From: Exiguobacterium sp. KRL4
GTDB taxonomy: Bacteria; Bacillota; Bacilli; Exiguobacteriales; Exiguobacteriaceae
DNA length: 64,000 bases
NCBI RefSeq assembly: GCF_001870785.1
Contig: NZ_MOLV01000005.1
Coordinates: forward strand, 186,001-250,000
Reading direction: 5' to 3'
Shown: positions 55,420 through 64,000 of the stretch, one piece after another
How the letters are laid out: every line of letters starts with the position of its first letter
Numbering within the stretch: the first letter of the stretch is position 1
The notes under the pieces: generated by a model
Databases searched by the model: none
What the model was told of the DNA's origin: nothing
What the model saw: the letters and a program-made list of their open reading frames with translations, nothing else
Made by a program: the position numbers and the translations under genes

Positions 55420-55707
55420 TTATTTCTCGTCTTTTGTGATCATTAAGCGAACGATATCGTCACTGATCTTCATGAGACGGTCAAGTTCTTTTGTAGCTGC
55501 TGGTTCAGCAGTCACGTTAAGAAGAACGTAGAAACCTTCACGCATATCATTGATTTCGTAAGCAAAACGACGTTTACCCATTTCAGTTGTTTTTTCAACT
55601 GTACCACCGTTGTCAGTGAGGACTTTGTTGAAACGCTCAACTAGAGCTTTTCGTGCTTCCTCATCAACTTCCGGACGGATGATGTAAAGTACTTCGTATT
55701 TACGCAT
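55420..55707 (-). CDS. rpsF: Ribosomal protein bS6
   Basis: A 95-residue small-subunit protein starting [25 protein letters not shown] lies upstream of the ATG at 55707; an earlier in-frame start falls in the ribosome-binding site. It heads the rpsF-ssb-rpsR operon, and the 120-bp gap upstream should hold its promoter. Confidence 0.96.
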   Translation of the reverse strand: MRKYEVLYIIRPEVDEEARKALVERFNKVLTDNGGTVEKTTEMGKRRFAYEINDMREGFYVLLNVTAEPAATKELDRLMKISDDIVRLMITKDEK

Positions 55708-55830
55708 ATCTGTCACCTCCTCTTGGACTGGCGGCTCGATTCATCGAGCAAGGAGCAATAATTCATTACTCACATTTGTTAATACTATCAAAGTATTTTG
55801 GTTTATGCAATAACGATTCGTTCGCTTCTC

Positions 55831-56931
55831 TTAAACGTTGAAGCGGAATGTGACAACATCGCCATCTTGGAAGACATATTCTTTTCCTTCAGAACGGTAA
55901 CGTCCTTGTTCTTTGACCGTCGCCATGTTTCCAGCTGCTGCTAAATCGTCGTATGCGACAACTTCAGCACGAATGAAACCGCGTTCGAAGTCAGAGTGGA
56001 TGACACCCGCACATTGTGGGGCCTTCATGCCTTTTTTGAATGTCCAAGCACGGACTTCTTTTTCACCAGCCGTGAAGTACGTTGCGAGTCCGAGCGTGTT
56101 ATACGCAGCATGAATCAGTTGATCGAGACCTGATTCTTCGATTCCGAGATCAACGAGGAACTCTTGGCGTTCTTCCGGCTCGAGTTCTGCGATTTCTTCT
56201 TCAATGCGGGCACAGATGATGATGACTTCTGCGCCTTCTTTTGCCGCGAACTCACGCACAAGCTGGACGTTTTCGTTGCTGTCCGCATCCGCGACTTCAT
56301 CTTCGCCGACATTTGCGACATAAAGCATCGGTTTCATCGTCAGTAATTGGAAATGCTTGACGATTGCTGCTTGATCTTCGTTTAGTTCAGCGAGACGGGC
56401 TGGTTTTTCATCTTCTAATAGGGCAAGGACGATTTCGAGTGCTTCGAGTTCACCTGCTGCATTTTTATCACGCGACTTGACTTGTTTTTGGACACGTTGG
56501 ATCCGTTTTTCGACCAATTCGAGATCAGCAAGAATCAACTCGAGATTGATTGTTTCGATGTCATCGATTGGTGAGACTTTTCCTGAGACGTGTGTGATGT
56601 TCTCATCGATGAAACAACGGACAACCTGACAGATGGCATCCACTTCACGGATATTGGCGAGGAATTTATTTCCTAACCCTTCTCCTTTTGATGCCCCCTT
56701 GACGATTCCGGCGATGTCCGTGAATTCGAATGCCGTCGGGATCGTCTTCTTCGGGTTGACGAGTTCTGTTAATTTACGCAGGCGTGCGTCTGGTACTTCG
56801 ACGACACCGACGTTTGGATCGATCGTTGCGAACGGATAGTTCGCCGCCTCGACACCTGCTTGTGTAATTGCGTTAAAAAGTGTTGATTTTCCTACGTTTG
56901 GTAAGCCAACGATTCCGGCTGTTAATCCCAC
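55831..56931 (-). CDS. ychF: Redox-regulated ribosome-associated GTPase/ATPase YchF
   Basis: A 366-residue protein of the Obg/YchF family. The P-loop [12 protein letters not shown] (residues 8-19), the switch region [20 protein letters not shown] and the altered NxxE-type base-recognition motif (YVANVGED), which gives ATP preference, are present. The C-terminal TGS domain ends FRFNV. The start is a GTG with AAGGAGG upstream. It is placed next to rpsF as in Bacillus (yyaF). Confidence 0.96.
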   Translation of the reverse strand: MGLTAGIVGLPNVGKSTLFNAITQAGVEAANYPFATIDPNVGVVEVPDARLRKLTELVNPKKTIPTAFEFTDIAGIVKGASKGEGLGNKFLANIREVDAICQVVRCFIDENITHVSGKVSPIDDIETINLELILADLELVEKRIQRVQKQVKSRDKNAAGELEALEIVLALLEDEKPARLAELNEDQAAIVKHFQLLTMKPMLYVANVGEDEVADADSNENVQLVREFAAKEGAEVIIICARIEEEIAELEPEERQEFLVDLGIEESGLDQLIHAAYNTLGLATYFTAGEKEVRAWTFKKGMKAPQCAGVIHSDFERGFIRAEVVAYDDLAAAGNMATVKEQGRYRSEGKEYVFQDGDVVTFRFNV

Positions 56932-57149
56932 TTGGAATTCCTCCTTTTCGGTATTTCCTAGGAAATCCGTGCTAGCGGCCGCAGTGGGTAGAATGATTAC
57001 ACCACGTCAGCACATCTTTCACAATTATAGATAGTTCAATTTTTTTAAGCAAGGAGATGCGGGTTCTTTTTTAAAGACATAGCTGTTTGATGTACGTTTT
57101 TCTGTAATTCGAAGCAAGCCATCGGTTTTTTTGTGCGTGTTGACCAACG

Positions 57150-57186
57150 AAAAGCCCCTGACGACATGCTTCATCGTCAGAGGCTT
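57150..57186 (-). terminator. Terminator of mscS-DUF951
   Basis: On the minus strand AAGCCTCTGACGA / TCGTCAGGGGCTT forms a 13-bp stem with one G-T pair followed by TTCG, just after the DUF951 stop. Confidence 0.82.
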
Positions 57187-57195
57187 GATCCGGAT

Positions 57196-57381
57196 TCATT
57201 CTGGTAAGACTTTTTTTAACCGTTTATCAAAGTCACGGCGTGGCATCAGGATGCTTGCGCCACATCCTTGACACTTGATCCGGATGTCCATTCCGACCCG
57301 AATGATCTGCCATCGGTTCGTGCCGCATGGATGTTGTTTTTTCATTTCGACATAATCATGAAGATTGTACGTTTTTGGCAT
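57196..57381 (-). CDS. DUF951 domain protein (YyzM-like)
   Basis: A 61-residue protein of the DUF951 family, found next to ychF in many Firmicutes. The motifs DYVEMKKQHPCGTNRWQIIR and GMDIRIKCQGCGASILMPR include a CxxC pair (plus the Cys in HPCG), which suggests zinc binding. The best start is ATG at 57381 (MPKTYN), overlapping the end of mscS by 26 bp; an adjacent ATG is possible. Its function is unknown. Confidence 0.88.
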   Translation of the reverse strand: MPKTYNLHDYVEMKKQHPCGTNRWQIIRVGMDIRIKCQGCGASILMPRRDFDKRLKKVLPE

Positions 57382-58285
57382 CATCGGCTTGACCACCATT
57401 CCCTTGTTCTGTATTCATCATGACCATCCGCGGATATGGAATCTTAATTCCTTCCACTTCGAGTCCTTGCTTCAGTTCTTTCCGGATTAACCGACCGGCC
57501 TGGAAGTGTTGCATCGGTGGGACCTCTGCCATCAGACGGTAGACGACTTCAGAAGGTCCAAGCGTCTGGACACCAAGCATTTCAATCGGTTCAATAAACA
57601 TATCTGTATATTTTTCCGTCGTCGCGTTAGCAATTTGATGTAGCACCTGTTCGACCCGTTCCAAATCCTCTTCGTACGACACTTGGACATCGACCAAAGC
57701 GAAACTGTTATCGACAGAAAAATTCGTCACTTGTAAGATTTGACCGTTCGGAATGATATGGATTTCTCCATTCAATCCCTTTAACTTCGTCGTCCGGATT
57801 CCGAGTTCTGTGACGACCCCTTCGATCAGACCGACACGAACAAAATCGCCGACCTTGAACTGACGCTCAAAGATGATGAAGGCTCCCGTAATGATGTCCT
57901 GGACTAAGTTTTTGGCACCAAACGAAATCGCAAGACCCGCGATACCGGCACTGGCGACCAGTCCCGTGATATTGATCCCAAACTGACTGAGCACGGTCAA
58001 CAACATGACGATTCCTAAGACATAACGAATCGCATTTTGAAGTAATTTCAACAACGTTTCATTTTGTCGTTGCGCCAAAGAGTCGTGTTCATTAATCTTT
58101 CGAATCGTAAATAACCTCGACACTGCCCCTGTCAAAACACGCATCAATATATAAAACCCGGCAATGATGATCAGGGCGATCAACAATTTAAGTCCAAAAC
58201 GAATCCACATGTCTGCGTCCATTACTTGTTCCAGAATTCGATCGACCTGGGCGACTGAATTTTGTACATCTTGATTGGTAGCCAT
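57356..58285 (-). CDS. MscS-family mechanosensitive channel
   Basis: A 309-residue small-conductance mechanosensitive channel. There is a hydrophobic helix near residues 30-55, then two more (about 85-135) with the pore-lining GLVASAGIAGLAISFGAKNLVQDIITG pattern, and a cytoplasmic beta/alpha domain. It is of the YkuT/YhdY size class. ATG at 58285 has AAAGGA eight bases upstream. It is transcribed with DUF951 and relieves turgor on hypo-osmotic shock. Confidence 0.92.
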   Translation of the reverse strand: MATNQDVQNSVAQVDRILEQVMDADMWIRFGLKLLIALIIIAGFYILMRVLTGAVSRLFTIRKINEHDSLAQRQNETLLKLLQNAIRYVLGIVMLLTVLSQFGINITGLVASAGIAGLAISFGAKNLVQDIITGAFIIFERQFKVGDFVRVGLIEGVVTELGIRTTKLKGLNGEIHIIPNGQILQVTNFSVDNSFALVDVQVSYEEDLERVEQVLHQIANATTEKYTDMFIEPIEMLGVQTLGPSEVVYRLMAEVPPMQHFQAGRLIRKELKQGLEVEGIKIPYPRMVMMNTEQGNGGQADDAKNVQSS

Positions 58286-58468
58286 TCTCTCCATCCTTTC
58301 AGTTCTCTCTATTACGACAGTATACGTGATTTTAAATGACTTTCAACTAAAGAACCGATTTTGACGTTAGATTTCCTTAAAAACCGGGAAAGGAAAATCA
58401 TTACAGAACGCCTTCACTCTCACCACGACACCAGGACGCTGACACCAGGAGAAGAAAGGATGATCTAG

Positions 58469-59086
58469 ATGAACTTCCGTTTCCATTCCCACGAAAAAAA
58501 GCCCTATTCCTTCTTTCTAGAATATACAGAACCATTCGCGAAAGAACGACTTGCCGAACAATTACATGAACAGGTCAGTGCACTAAAAGAAAATCGGCCT
58601 GTCGTTCTCGTCTGCATCGGTTCGGATCGTTCGACCGGTGACTCGCTGGGGCCACTCGTCGGTACATTTTTAGAAAAAAATCGTCCGGCGAACATGCATG
58701 TTTACGGGACATTAGCAAAACCTGTCCATGCTTTGAATTTGGCCGAGACGATCCACTCGATCCAGACGACACACTACCGTCCACTCGTCATCGCCATCGA
58801 TGCTTGCCTCGGTCGCTTATCGAGTGTCGGTCACGTCTTTTTCTCCGAAGGACCACTTGCGCCTGGCGCTGGTGTCCAAAAAGAACTTCCGGCTGTCGGT
58901 GATTTTAATATCAAAGCCGTCGTCAACGTCAGTGGGTTCATGGAAATGATGATTCTCCAAAATACACGTCTTCACCTCGTCTATGAGCTAGCAGAACTCG
59001 TCGCCGACAGTTTTGCATTACTCGATACGAAGTTGGTTGCTGAGACGACACGCACGACGATTTCCTTCACACCACGCTCGATCTGA
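58469..59086 (+). CDS. yyaC: Spore-protease-like protein YyaC
   Basis: A 205-residue protein of the YyaC/GPR-related hydrogenase-maturation-protease-like fold. The motifs VLVCIGSDRSTGDSLGPLVG and VIAIDACLG...GHVFFSEGPLAPGAGVQKELPAVGD are those of YyaC, annotated as a spore protease YyaC in Bacillus. It is the only gene in this region transcribed to the right. Exiguobacterium is not known to form spores, so the gene is either a relic or has a non-sporulation role. Confidence 0.92.
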   Translation: MNFRFHSHEKKPYSFFLEYTEPFAKERLAEQLHEQVSALKENRPVVLVCIGSDRSTGDSLGPLVGTFLEKNRPANMHVYGTLAKPVHALNLAETIHSIQTTHYRPLVIAIDACLGRLSSVGHVFFSEGPLAPGAGVQKELPAVGDFNIKAVVNVSGFMEMMILQNTRLHLVYELAELVADSFALLDTKLVAETTRTTISFTPRSI

Positions 59087-59122
59087 TCGATGCGCCTACC
59101 CATTTGATCATCCTGATGCAAC

Positions 59123-59163
59123 AAAAGGATCCATTCCGAAAAACAGCGGAGTGGATCCTTTTT
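59123..59163. terminator. Terminator between yyaC and parB
   Basis: A 16-bp stem with one G-T pair (AAAAGGATCCATTCCG / CGGAGTGGATCCTTTT) separates two convergent genes. Confidence 0.92.
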
Positions 59164-59168
59164 AACAG

Positions 59169-59933
59169 TCAGTCGTCTTCCGGCAAGAGGAGCTCGAGAA
59201 TCCGGTTCAGATCCTCTTCATCCGTAAAATCGATTTCGAGTTTCCCGGCCTGTTTCGTCGTTTTGATTCGGACGGTCGCACCGATTCGTTCCCGTAAGGT
59301 TTCTTCGATAAAATCAAGTTCGGTTGATTTTATCGTCGCAGGACGGACTTGTTTTTTTTCCCGTAATTCTTGTTCAAGACGGCGGACGTTCCAATTTTCC
59401 CGCATGACGCGTTCTGCCATCCGTTCAATTTTCAGTGAGTTTTTTAAAGACAGTAAGGCACGGGCATGCCCCATCGACAACCGTTCTTCCATCACTGCTT
59501 GCTGGACGCTGACCGGTAACTGCAACAATCGCAGACTGTTTGTGATATGAGAACGGCTTTTCCCGACACGCGTGGCGAGCTCTGCTTGCGTCACGTTAAA
59601 TTCTTCCAACATCTCGGCATAGGCCATCGCTTCTTCGATTGCGCTCAAGTCGGCTCGTTGAATGTTTTCGATCAAAGCCAGTTCCATGACACGGGTCTCA
59701 TTCGCTTCAATGATCAACACGGGGACTCGTGTAAAACCCGCCTGTTTCGCAGCTTGATACCGCCGTTCACCCACAACGATTTCATAGAACCCTTCTCGTG
59801 GACGAACGACAATCGGTTGGATCATCCCATGCCGTTTTAAGGAATTCGCCAATTCCTCTAATGCCTTTTCATGAAACTGTTTCCGGGGTTGTCCCGGATT
59901 GGGGCGAATCGCTCCAATGGGTATTTCATTCAT
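59169..59933 (-). CDS. parB: Chromosome segregation protein ParB (Spo0J), N-terminally short
   Basis: A 254-residue ParB. It starts directly at the CTP-binding domain (MNEIPIGAIRPNPGQPRKQF), followed by GERRYQAA, ENIQRADLSAIEEA, the helix-turn-helix LATRVGKSRSHITNSLRLLQLP, and the C-terminal dimer domain ending FTDEEDLNRILELL. Compared with Bacillus Spo0J the first ~20 residues, which activate ParA, are missing; the start is firm (AGGAGAG six bases upstream). Two motif positions deviate from the usual GERRxRA and ENxQRxxLxPxEEA. The parA/soj gene normally upstream is not present; noc lies 40 bp upstream. Confidence 0.9.
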   Translation of the reverse strand: MNEIPIGAIRPNPGQPRKQFHEKALEELANSLKRHGMIQPIVVRPREGFYEIVVGERRYQAAKQAGFTRVPVLIIEANETRVMELALIENIQRADLSAIEEAMAYAEMLEEFNVTQAELATRVGKSRSHITNSLRLLQLPVSVQQAVMEERLSMGHARALLSLKNSLKIERMAERVMRENWNVRRLEQELREKKQVRPATIKSTELDFIEETLRERIGATVRIKTTKQAGKLEIDFTDEEDLNRILELLLPEDD

Positions 59934-59973
59934 GCTAATCTCTCCTAAACGTAGCGGAAGGCACGACCGCTGT

Positions 59974-60807
59974 TTACGGACGTGCCTTCACGATGCGGAT
60001 CCGCACCTCGACATATTCTTCACAATCTACTTCTTCCTTTTCGACCAGCAATCCGGTCCGTTCAATCATATCGACCGAATCCCGGATCGTATTCAACGCA
60101 ATCCGTGTATCCCGCGCAAAACTTTTATGGCGCTTTTTAGGGACCTTCGGGGTCAGCAATCGTTCGACACGTTGTTCCGTCTCCTTGACGTTCCATTCCC
60201 GTTCGATGATTTCAAGTAAGACTTGGGTCTGTAAATCCGTTGCTTTTAATGGCAGAAGGGCACGGGCATGCCGTTCTGTAATCTTTCGCTGTTTGAGTGC
60301 CTCGCGGACGACGTCCGGCAAACGGAGTAAACGGAGTTTATTCGCAATCGTGGACTGACTACGTCCGAGTCTTCTTGCCAACACTTCCTGTGTGATGTCT
60401 TGCATCGCAAGTAAGCGGGCATAGGCTTCTGCTTCTTCGATTGGTGTCAGCTCTTCACGTTGTAGATTTTCGATGAGTGCGAGGGCAGCCGTCGTCTCGT
60501 CCGTCATCTGCTTAATGATGGCGGGAATCGTGTCCCATCCGAGCGATTGCACAGCCCGAAAACGTCTTTCCCCGGCGATGATTTCATACCCTTCGCCTTG
60601 TTTTCGGACGACAATCGGTTGCAGTAAACCATGTTCTTCAATCGTAGTGGCAAGTTCGGTAATCCGCTCCCCGTCAAAAACAGTCCGCGGCTGGAACTGG
60701 TTTGCCACCAGTTCCGTTAATTTCAACTCACGGACCGTGTCGTGTGGATCCAGCTCAAGGGGAACGGTTCCTCCCTTACCGAGCAGTTTGGCAATTGCAT
60801 TCTTCAC
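59974..60807 (-). CDS. noc: Nucleoid occlusion protein Noc
   Basis: A 277-residue ParB-like CTPase that binds DNA and membrane and blocks division over the nucleoid. The GTG at 60807 is chosen because GAGGT lies eight bases upstream, giving an N-terminus MKNAIAKLLGKGG. This aligns with the amphipathic membrane-targeting start of Bacillus Noc (MKHSFSRFFGLG). An ATG seven codons earlier lacks a site. The CTP motifs GERRFRAV and ENLQREELTPIEEA are canonical and the HTH LARRLGRSQSTIANKLRLL is intact. It lies between rsmG and parB, next to a parS site. Confidence 0.92.
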   Translation of the reverse strand: MKNAIAKLLGKGGTVPLELDPHDTVRELKLTELVANQFQPRTVFDGERITELATTIEEHGLLQPIVVRKQGEGYEIIAGERRFRAVQSLGWDTIPAIIKQMTDETTAALALIENLQREELTPIEEAEAYARLLAMQDITQEVLARRLGRSQSTIANKLRLLRLPDVVREALKQRKITERHARALLPLKATDLQTQVLLEIIEREWNVKETEQRVERLLTPKVPKKRHKSFARDTRIALNTIRDSVDMIERTGLLVEKEEVDCEEYVEVRIRIVKARP

Positions 60808-60835
60808 GTTGGTGTACCTCGCCTTCATCAGTCAT

Positions 60836-60851
60836 CGTTTCACGTGAAACG
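60836..60851. other. parS site upstream of noc
   Basis: CGTTTCACGTGAAACG is a perfect 16-bp palindrome. It matches 14 of 16 positions of parS (TGTTTCACGTGAAACA), and the two differences preserve symmetry. It lies in the short gap between rsmG and noc, where parS sites are common in Bacillales. Confidence 0.85.
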
Positions 60852-60855
60852 GTGT

Positions 60856-61572
60856 TTAACCTAGTGGATCTTTCGCCGGTGTGCCCGCTTTACGCGGATA
60901 TTTCCCGGGTGTTACTCGTTTTTTGTCGACAATAACGATATTACGCTCACTTTCTTCACCTGGCAATTGGAATTGGAAACTTTCCCGCAAATTCCCACCC
61001 AACACTTTCAGGGCAGTTGCGCCTTCTTCGAGCTCTTCTCCCAGTTTGGCGGCTTTCAAAGCGACGAATTGACCACCGACTTTAGCAAGGGGCAAGCAGT
61101 ATTCCGCAAGGACCGACATCCGGGCGACCGCACGTGCCGTCACGACATCAAAATGTTCCCTGAATTGTTTATTTTTCCCGAATTCTTCCGCCCGACCATG
61201 ATGGAAGGCGACTCCTTCGAGTTCAAGTTCCGTCGCGAGCATATTCAAGAAGCCGATTCGTTTGTTCAACGAATCGATGATCGTGACTTTCAGATGCGGG
61301 AACATGATTTTGATCGGCAGACTCGGGAATCCAGCACCCGCACCGACATCACAGACGGTTTCGACTTCTGTAAAATCAAAGTAGAACGCCGCTGTGATGG
61401 AATCGTAAAAATGTTTCAGGTACACATCTTCTTTTGCCGTAATCGCCGTCAAGTTCATCTTTTCGTTCCATTCGACGAGTAGTTCATAATACCGTTGGAA
61501 CTGTTGCAATTGATGCTCCGAGACGTCAAGTCCTTGTTCCGCTAATGCTGTTACGAATTGCTGTTGATTCAT
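60856..61572 (-). CDS. rsmG: 16S rRNA (guanine527-N7)-methyltransferase
   Basis: A 238-residue Rossmann-fold methyltransferase (GidB). The motifs [38 protein letters not shown] (SAM loop), [11 protein letters not shown] and [15 protein letters not shown] are intact. ATG at 61572 has GGAG eight bases upstream and is preferred to a GTG three codons earlier. It lies directly after mnmG and before noc. Confidence 0.95.
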   Translation of the reverse strand: MNQQQFVTALAEQGLDVSEHQLQQFQRYYELLVEWNEKMNLTAITAKEDVYLKHFYDSITAAFYFDFTEVETVCDVGAGAGFPSLPIKIMFPHLKVTIIDSLNKRIGFLNMLATELELEGVAFHHGRAEEFGKNKQFREHFDVVTARAVARMSVLAEYCLPLAKVGGQFVALKAAKLGEELEEGATALKVLGGNLRESFQFQLPGEESERNIVIVDKKRVTPGKYPRKAGTPAKDPLG

Positions 61573-61577
61573 TCTCT

Positions 61578-63464
61578 TCACTCCGCAGTCAATGCGTATT
61601 GGCCTTGTTCGATGTAGACAAGCAAAATCGAGATATCAGACGGATTGACGCCTGAAATACGTGAGGCTTGTCCAATCGAGAGCGGACGCACTTGGTTTAG
61701 TTTTTGTTTCGCTTCCATCGCAAGACCACTGATCACATCATAGTCAAGACGTTCCGGAATCCGTTTTTTCTCCATCCGCATCATCCGCTCGACTTGATCC
61801 AGTTGCTTGTCGATATAACCCGCATATTTGACCTGGATTTCGACTTGTTCGGCTGCTTCCGGTGAAAGTGCGACCGGTGCCGGTGTCATCTCGGCGATCA
61901 TCGCATATGTGATTTCTGGACGTTTCAGTAACGTGATGGCATGCAATGCTTCTTTTAACGGGGAGACGCCGATTGCCGTCAACTGTTCATTGACGTCACT
62001 CGTTGCCTTGATGACGACTTTTTCAAGACGTTTCATTTCCCGCTCGATTTCTTGTTTTTTCTCCGCTAATTTCGCATGGCGTGTCTCATGGATCAGTCCA
62101 AGTTCGTGACCGATATCCGACAAGCGTAAATCGGCATTGTCATGACGTAACAATAACCGGTATTCGGCACGTGACGTCAACAGACGGTACGGTTCATTGG
62201 TTCCTTTAGTCACAAGATCATCAATCATGACGCCGATGTACCCTTGGGAACGCGACAAGATGAGTGGGTCTTTTTGTTGGACCTTGAGCGCCGCATTGAT
62301 ACCCGCCATGATGCCTTGTCCGGCTGCTTCTTCGTATCCGCTCGTCCCGTTGATTTGTCCTGCCGTGAATAATCCGGCAATCCGTTTCGTCTCAAGTGTC
62401 GGCCAAAGTTGTGTCGGCACGACGGCATCGTATTCGATCGCATAACCGGGACGCATCATCTCTGATTTCTCAAGACCTGGGATCGACCGTAAGATATCGT
62501 GCTGGACGTCTTCCGGCAGACTCGTCGATAATCCTTGGACGTAGACTTCTTCCGTGTCACGACCTTCTGGCTCAAGGAAGATCTGGTGACGCGGTTTATC
62601 GCTGAACCGGACGACCTTATCTTCGATTGACGGGCAGTACCGGGGACCTGTTCCTTTGATCATCCCGGAGAACATCGGTGACCGATGGAGATTCGCATCA
62701 ATCAACTGGTGGGTATATTCTGTCGTATACGTCAACCAGCATGGAATCTGTTCTGTGATCATCTGTGTTGTTTCATGGCTGAACGGTAAGGCAACCGCGT
62801 CGCCTGGTTGAATCTCAGTTTTCGAATAATCGATTGTTTTCCCGTCGATTCGGGGGGGTGTTCCCGTTTTGAAACGGGCTAATTCAAATCCCAGTTCTTC
62901 CAGATGTTTCGAGAGATTGACCGAAGGCATCTGATTGTTTGGACCACTCTCATACGACAATTCACCGATGATGATTTTCCCGCGCATGAATGTGCCGGTC
63001 GTGATGATGACCGCTTTCGCCCGGTACTCGGCTCCTGTATTCGTCACGACGCCGACACACGTGTCGTCTTCGATCAATAACCGTTCGACGAGGGCTTGGC
63101 GCAGTAACAGATTCGGTTCATCTTCGAGGGCTTTTTTCATCCGATTTTGGTATTCGAATTTATCTGCCTGTGCCCGCAGTGCACGAACGGCTGGACCTTT
63201 TGATGTGTTGAGCATCTTCATTTGAATGTACGTCGCGTCAATCGCCCGTGCCATTTCTCCGCCGAGAGCATCAATTTCCCGGACGACGATTCCTTTTGCC
63301 GGACCGCCGATCGACGGATTACAATACATGAATCCGACCATGTCGGGGTTCATCGTCAACATGACAGTCTTCGAACCCATTCGAGCGGCTGCAAGAGATG
63401 CTTCAATCCCTGCATGACCGGCTCCGATGACGATGACGTCGAATTCACCTGCTTGATAAGCCAT
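61578..63464 (-). CDS. mnmG: tRNA uridine-5-carboxymethylaminomethyl modification enzyme MnmG
   Basis: A 628-residue FAD protein (GidA) that with MnmE modifies U34 of certain tRNAs. The N-terminal FAD motif [21 protein letters not shown], the [11 protein letters not shown] segment, the FKTGTPPR loop and the C-terminal helical domain ([19 protein letters not shown]) are intact and the length is standard. AGGAGG precedes the ATG. mnmE, its partner, lies just upstream. Confidence 0.97.
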   Translation of the reverse strand: MAYQAGEFDVIVIGAGHAGIEASLAAARMGSKTVMLTMNPDMVGFMYCNPSIGGPAKGIVVREIDALGGEMARAIDATYIQMKMLNTSKGPAVRALRAQADKFEYQNRMKKALEDEPNLLLRQALVERLLIEDDTCVGVVTNTGAEYRAKAVIITTGTFMRGKIIIGELSYESGPNNQMPSVNLSKHLEELGFELARFKTGTPPRIDGKTIDYSKTEIQPGDAVALPFSHETTQMITEQIPCWLTYTTEYTHQLIDANLHRSPMFSGMIKGTGPRYCPSIEDKVVRFSDKPRHQIFLEPEGRDTEEVYVQGLSTSLPEDVQHDILRSIPGLEKSEMMRPGYAIEYDAVVPTQLWPTLETKRIAGLFTAGQINGTSGYEEAAGQGIMAGINAALKVQQKDPLILSRSQGYIGVMIDDLVTKGTNEPYRLLTSRAEYRLLLRHDNADLRLSDIGHELGLIHETRHAKLAEKKQEIEREMKRLEKVVIKATSDVNEQLTAIGVSPLKEALHAITLLKRPEITYAMIAEMTPAPVALSPEAAEQVEIQVKYAGYIDKQLDQVERMMRMEKKRIPERLDYDVISGLAMEAKQKLNQVRPLSIGQASRISGVNPSDISILLVYIEQGQYALTAE

Positions 63465-63506
63465 AACTGTGGTTCCTCCTTTTAAAAATCAACAATCTAC
63501 TATCTA

Positions 63507-64000
63507 TTATTTTCCTAAACAAAATTGTGAGAATAATTTATCGAGCAAACTATCTTGTGCCGTATCGCCATTGATTTCTCCGAGCGTATCCCACGCACGA
63601 CGTAAATCGATCTGGACCATATCGATTGGCATCGACGCTTCCGCTGCACCGAGCGCATCTTCAATCATCTGACTTGCCTGTTTGATCAACTGGATATGAC
63701 GGGCATTCGAGACATACGTCATGTCCTGTCCCTCGACTCCTTGTTCAAAGAAGAGCGACGCAATCGCTGCCTCAAGATCTGTCACGCCCGCTTCTTCTAA
63801 CAGGGACGTCGTGACGACAGGACGACCGTCCGCTAACTCATTCACACGAGTCAGATCAATCCGTTGCGTCAGATCACTCTTATTGACGATGATGATCGCG
63901 TTCATGCCACGAATCGCCTCGAATAACAGAACATCTTCTTCTGTCAGTTCATCGTTCCCATTCAGGACAAGTAAAATCAGATCAGCGGAATTGAGTGCCT
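63507..64000 (-). CDS. mnmE: tRNA modification GTPase MnmE (5' part outside window)
   Basis: The last 164 codons of MnmE. The frame stays open to the window edge (reading back through [11 protein letters not shown]), so the gene is only partial here. It contains the GTPase G4 motif VNKSDL, the end of the G domain, and the helical C-terminus with the catalytic end FCLGK, equivalent to the C(I/L)GK that binds the methyl donor. It forms a complex with MnmG. The upstream genes towards the origin are expected outside the window. Confidence 0.95.
   Translation of the reverse strand, partial: ALNSADLILLVLNGNDELTEEDVLLFEAIRGMNAIIIVNKSDLTQRIDLTRVNELADGRPVVTTSLLEEAGVTDLEAAIASLFFEQGVEGQDMTYVSNARHIQLIKQASQMIEDALGAAEASMPIDMVQIDLRRAWDTLGEINGDTAQDSLLDKLFSQFCLGK

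Noticed and set aside
60895-60912. ATTTCCCGGGTGTT, resembling a Noc-binding site
   Set aside because: Only one half fits the ATTTCCCGGGAAAT consensus, and it lies within the conserved coding end of rsmG.
1-64000. CRISPR arrays, tRNA or rRNA genes, complete insertion sequences
   Set aside because: No regularly spaced repeats, no tRNA-like cloverleaf, no rRNA-like conserved stretch and no transposase were seen in either strand on reading through the window.

Overview
This is a 64-kb chromosomal segment of a low-to-moderate GC Gram-positive bacterium of the order Bacillales, most likely Exiguobacterium. That genus call is from memory of gene content and has not been searched. The right-hand third has the typical Firmicute origin-proximal order read towards the origin: walRKHIJ-htrA, purA, dnaB, rplI, gdpP, rpsR-ssb-rpsF, ychF, DUF951, mscS, yyaC, parB, noc, rsmG, mnmG, mnmE. 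The replication origin therefore probably lies a few kb beyond position 64000. Of the spore-associated genes of this region only yyaC is present.

Layout. (1) 1-4307: most of a type II Wadjet (JetABC) plasmid-defence operon, cut by the left edge, with a small unknown gene upstream. (2) 4.8-7.7 kb: a DUF1801 protein and a CBS-MFS operon divergent from a MarR regulator with a palindromic operator between them. (3) 7.8-10.3 kb: the S-methylmethionine/homocysteine operon mmuPM under a SAM-I riboswitch. (4) 10.4-12.9 kb: a pyruvyl-transferase-like protein and a ketopantoate reductase. (5) 13-18.1 kb: the gluconate operon gntRKP-gnd with GntR operator and cre site. (6) 18.2-20.5 kb: ahpCF with a PerR-type box. 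(7) 20.8-31.4 kb: ECF-S component, mqo, an FeS-type photolyase, cycA under a glycine riboswitch, a phosphatase, an MFS carrier, NUDIX and LURP-one genes, and a Dus enzyme. (8) 31.4-36.8 kb: a permuted GH3 glycosidase with an esterase, and DUF4317. (9) 37.1-39.3 kb: a secreted HNH nuclease with a small partner, two small unknown genes and DUF4230.

The most unusual region is 39.4-42 kb. The 3' end of rlmH, the site used by staphylococcal SCC cassettes, is repeated exactly (16 bp) 1.44 kb downstream. The repeats flank a frameshifted methyltransferase gene, and a strong terminator just outside the far copy looks like the original rlmH terminator. On the other side of rlmH, five perfect DnaA boxes lie within 288 bp, one covering the start codon of a small CxxH/CxxC gene. 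Next to them is one of two copies of a dispersed GC-rich intergenic repeat.

Near the right end, noc and parB are adjacent with no parA (soj) between them. ParB lacks the N-terminal ParA-activating segment, and a palindromic parS site sits just upstream of noc. Regulation is legible at many loci: two riboswitches, three cre-like sites, GntR, PerR and MarR operators, and numerous intrinsic terminators. No tRNA, rRNA, CRISPR array or complete insertion sequence was seen.
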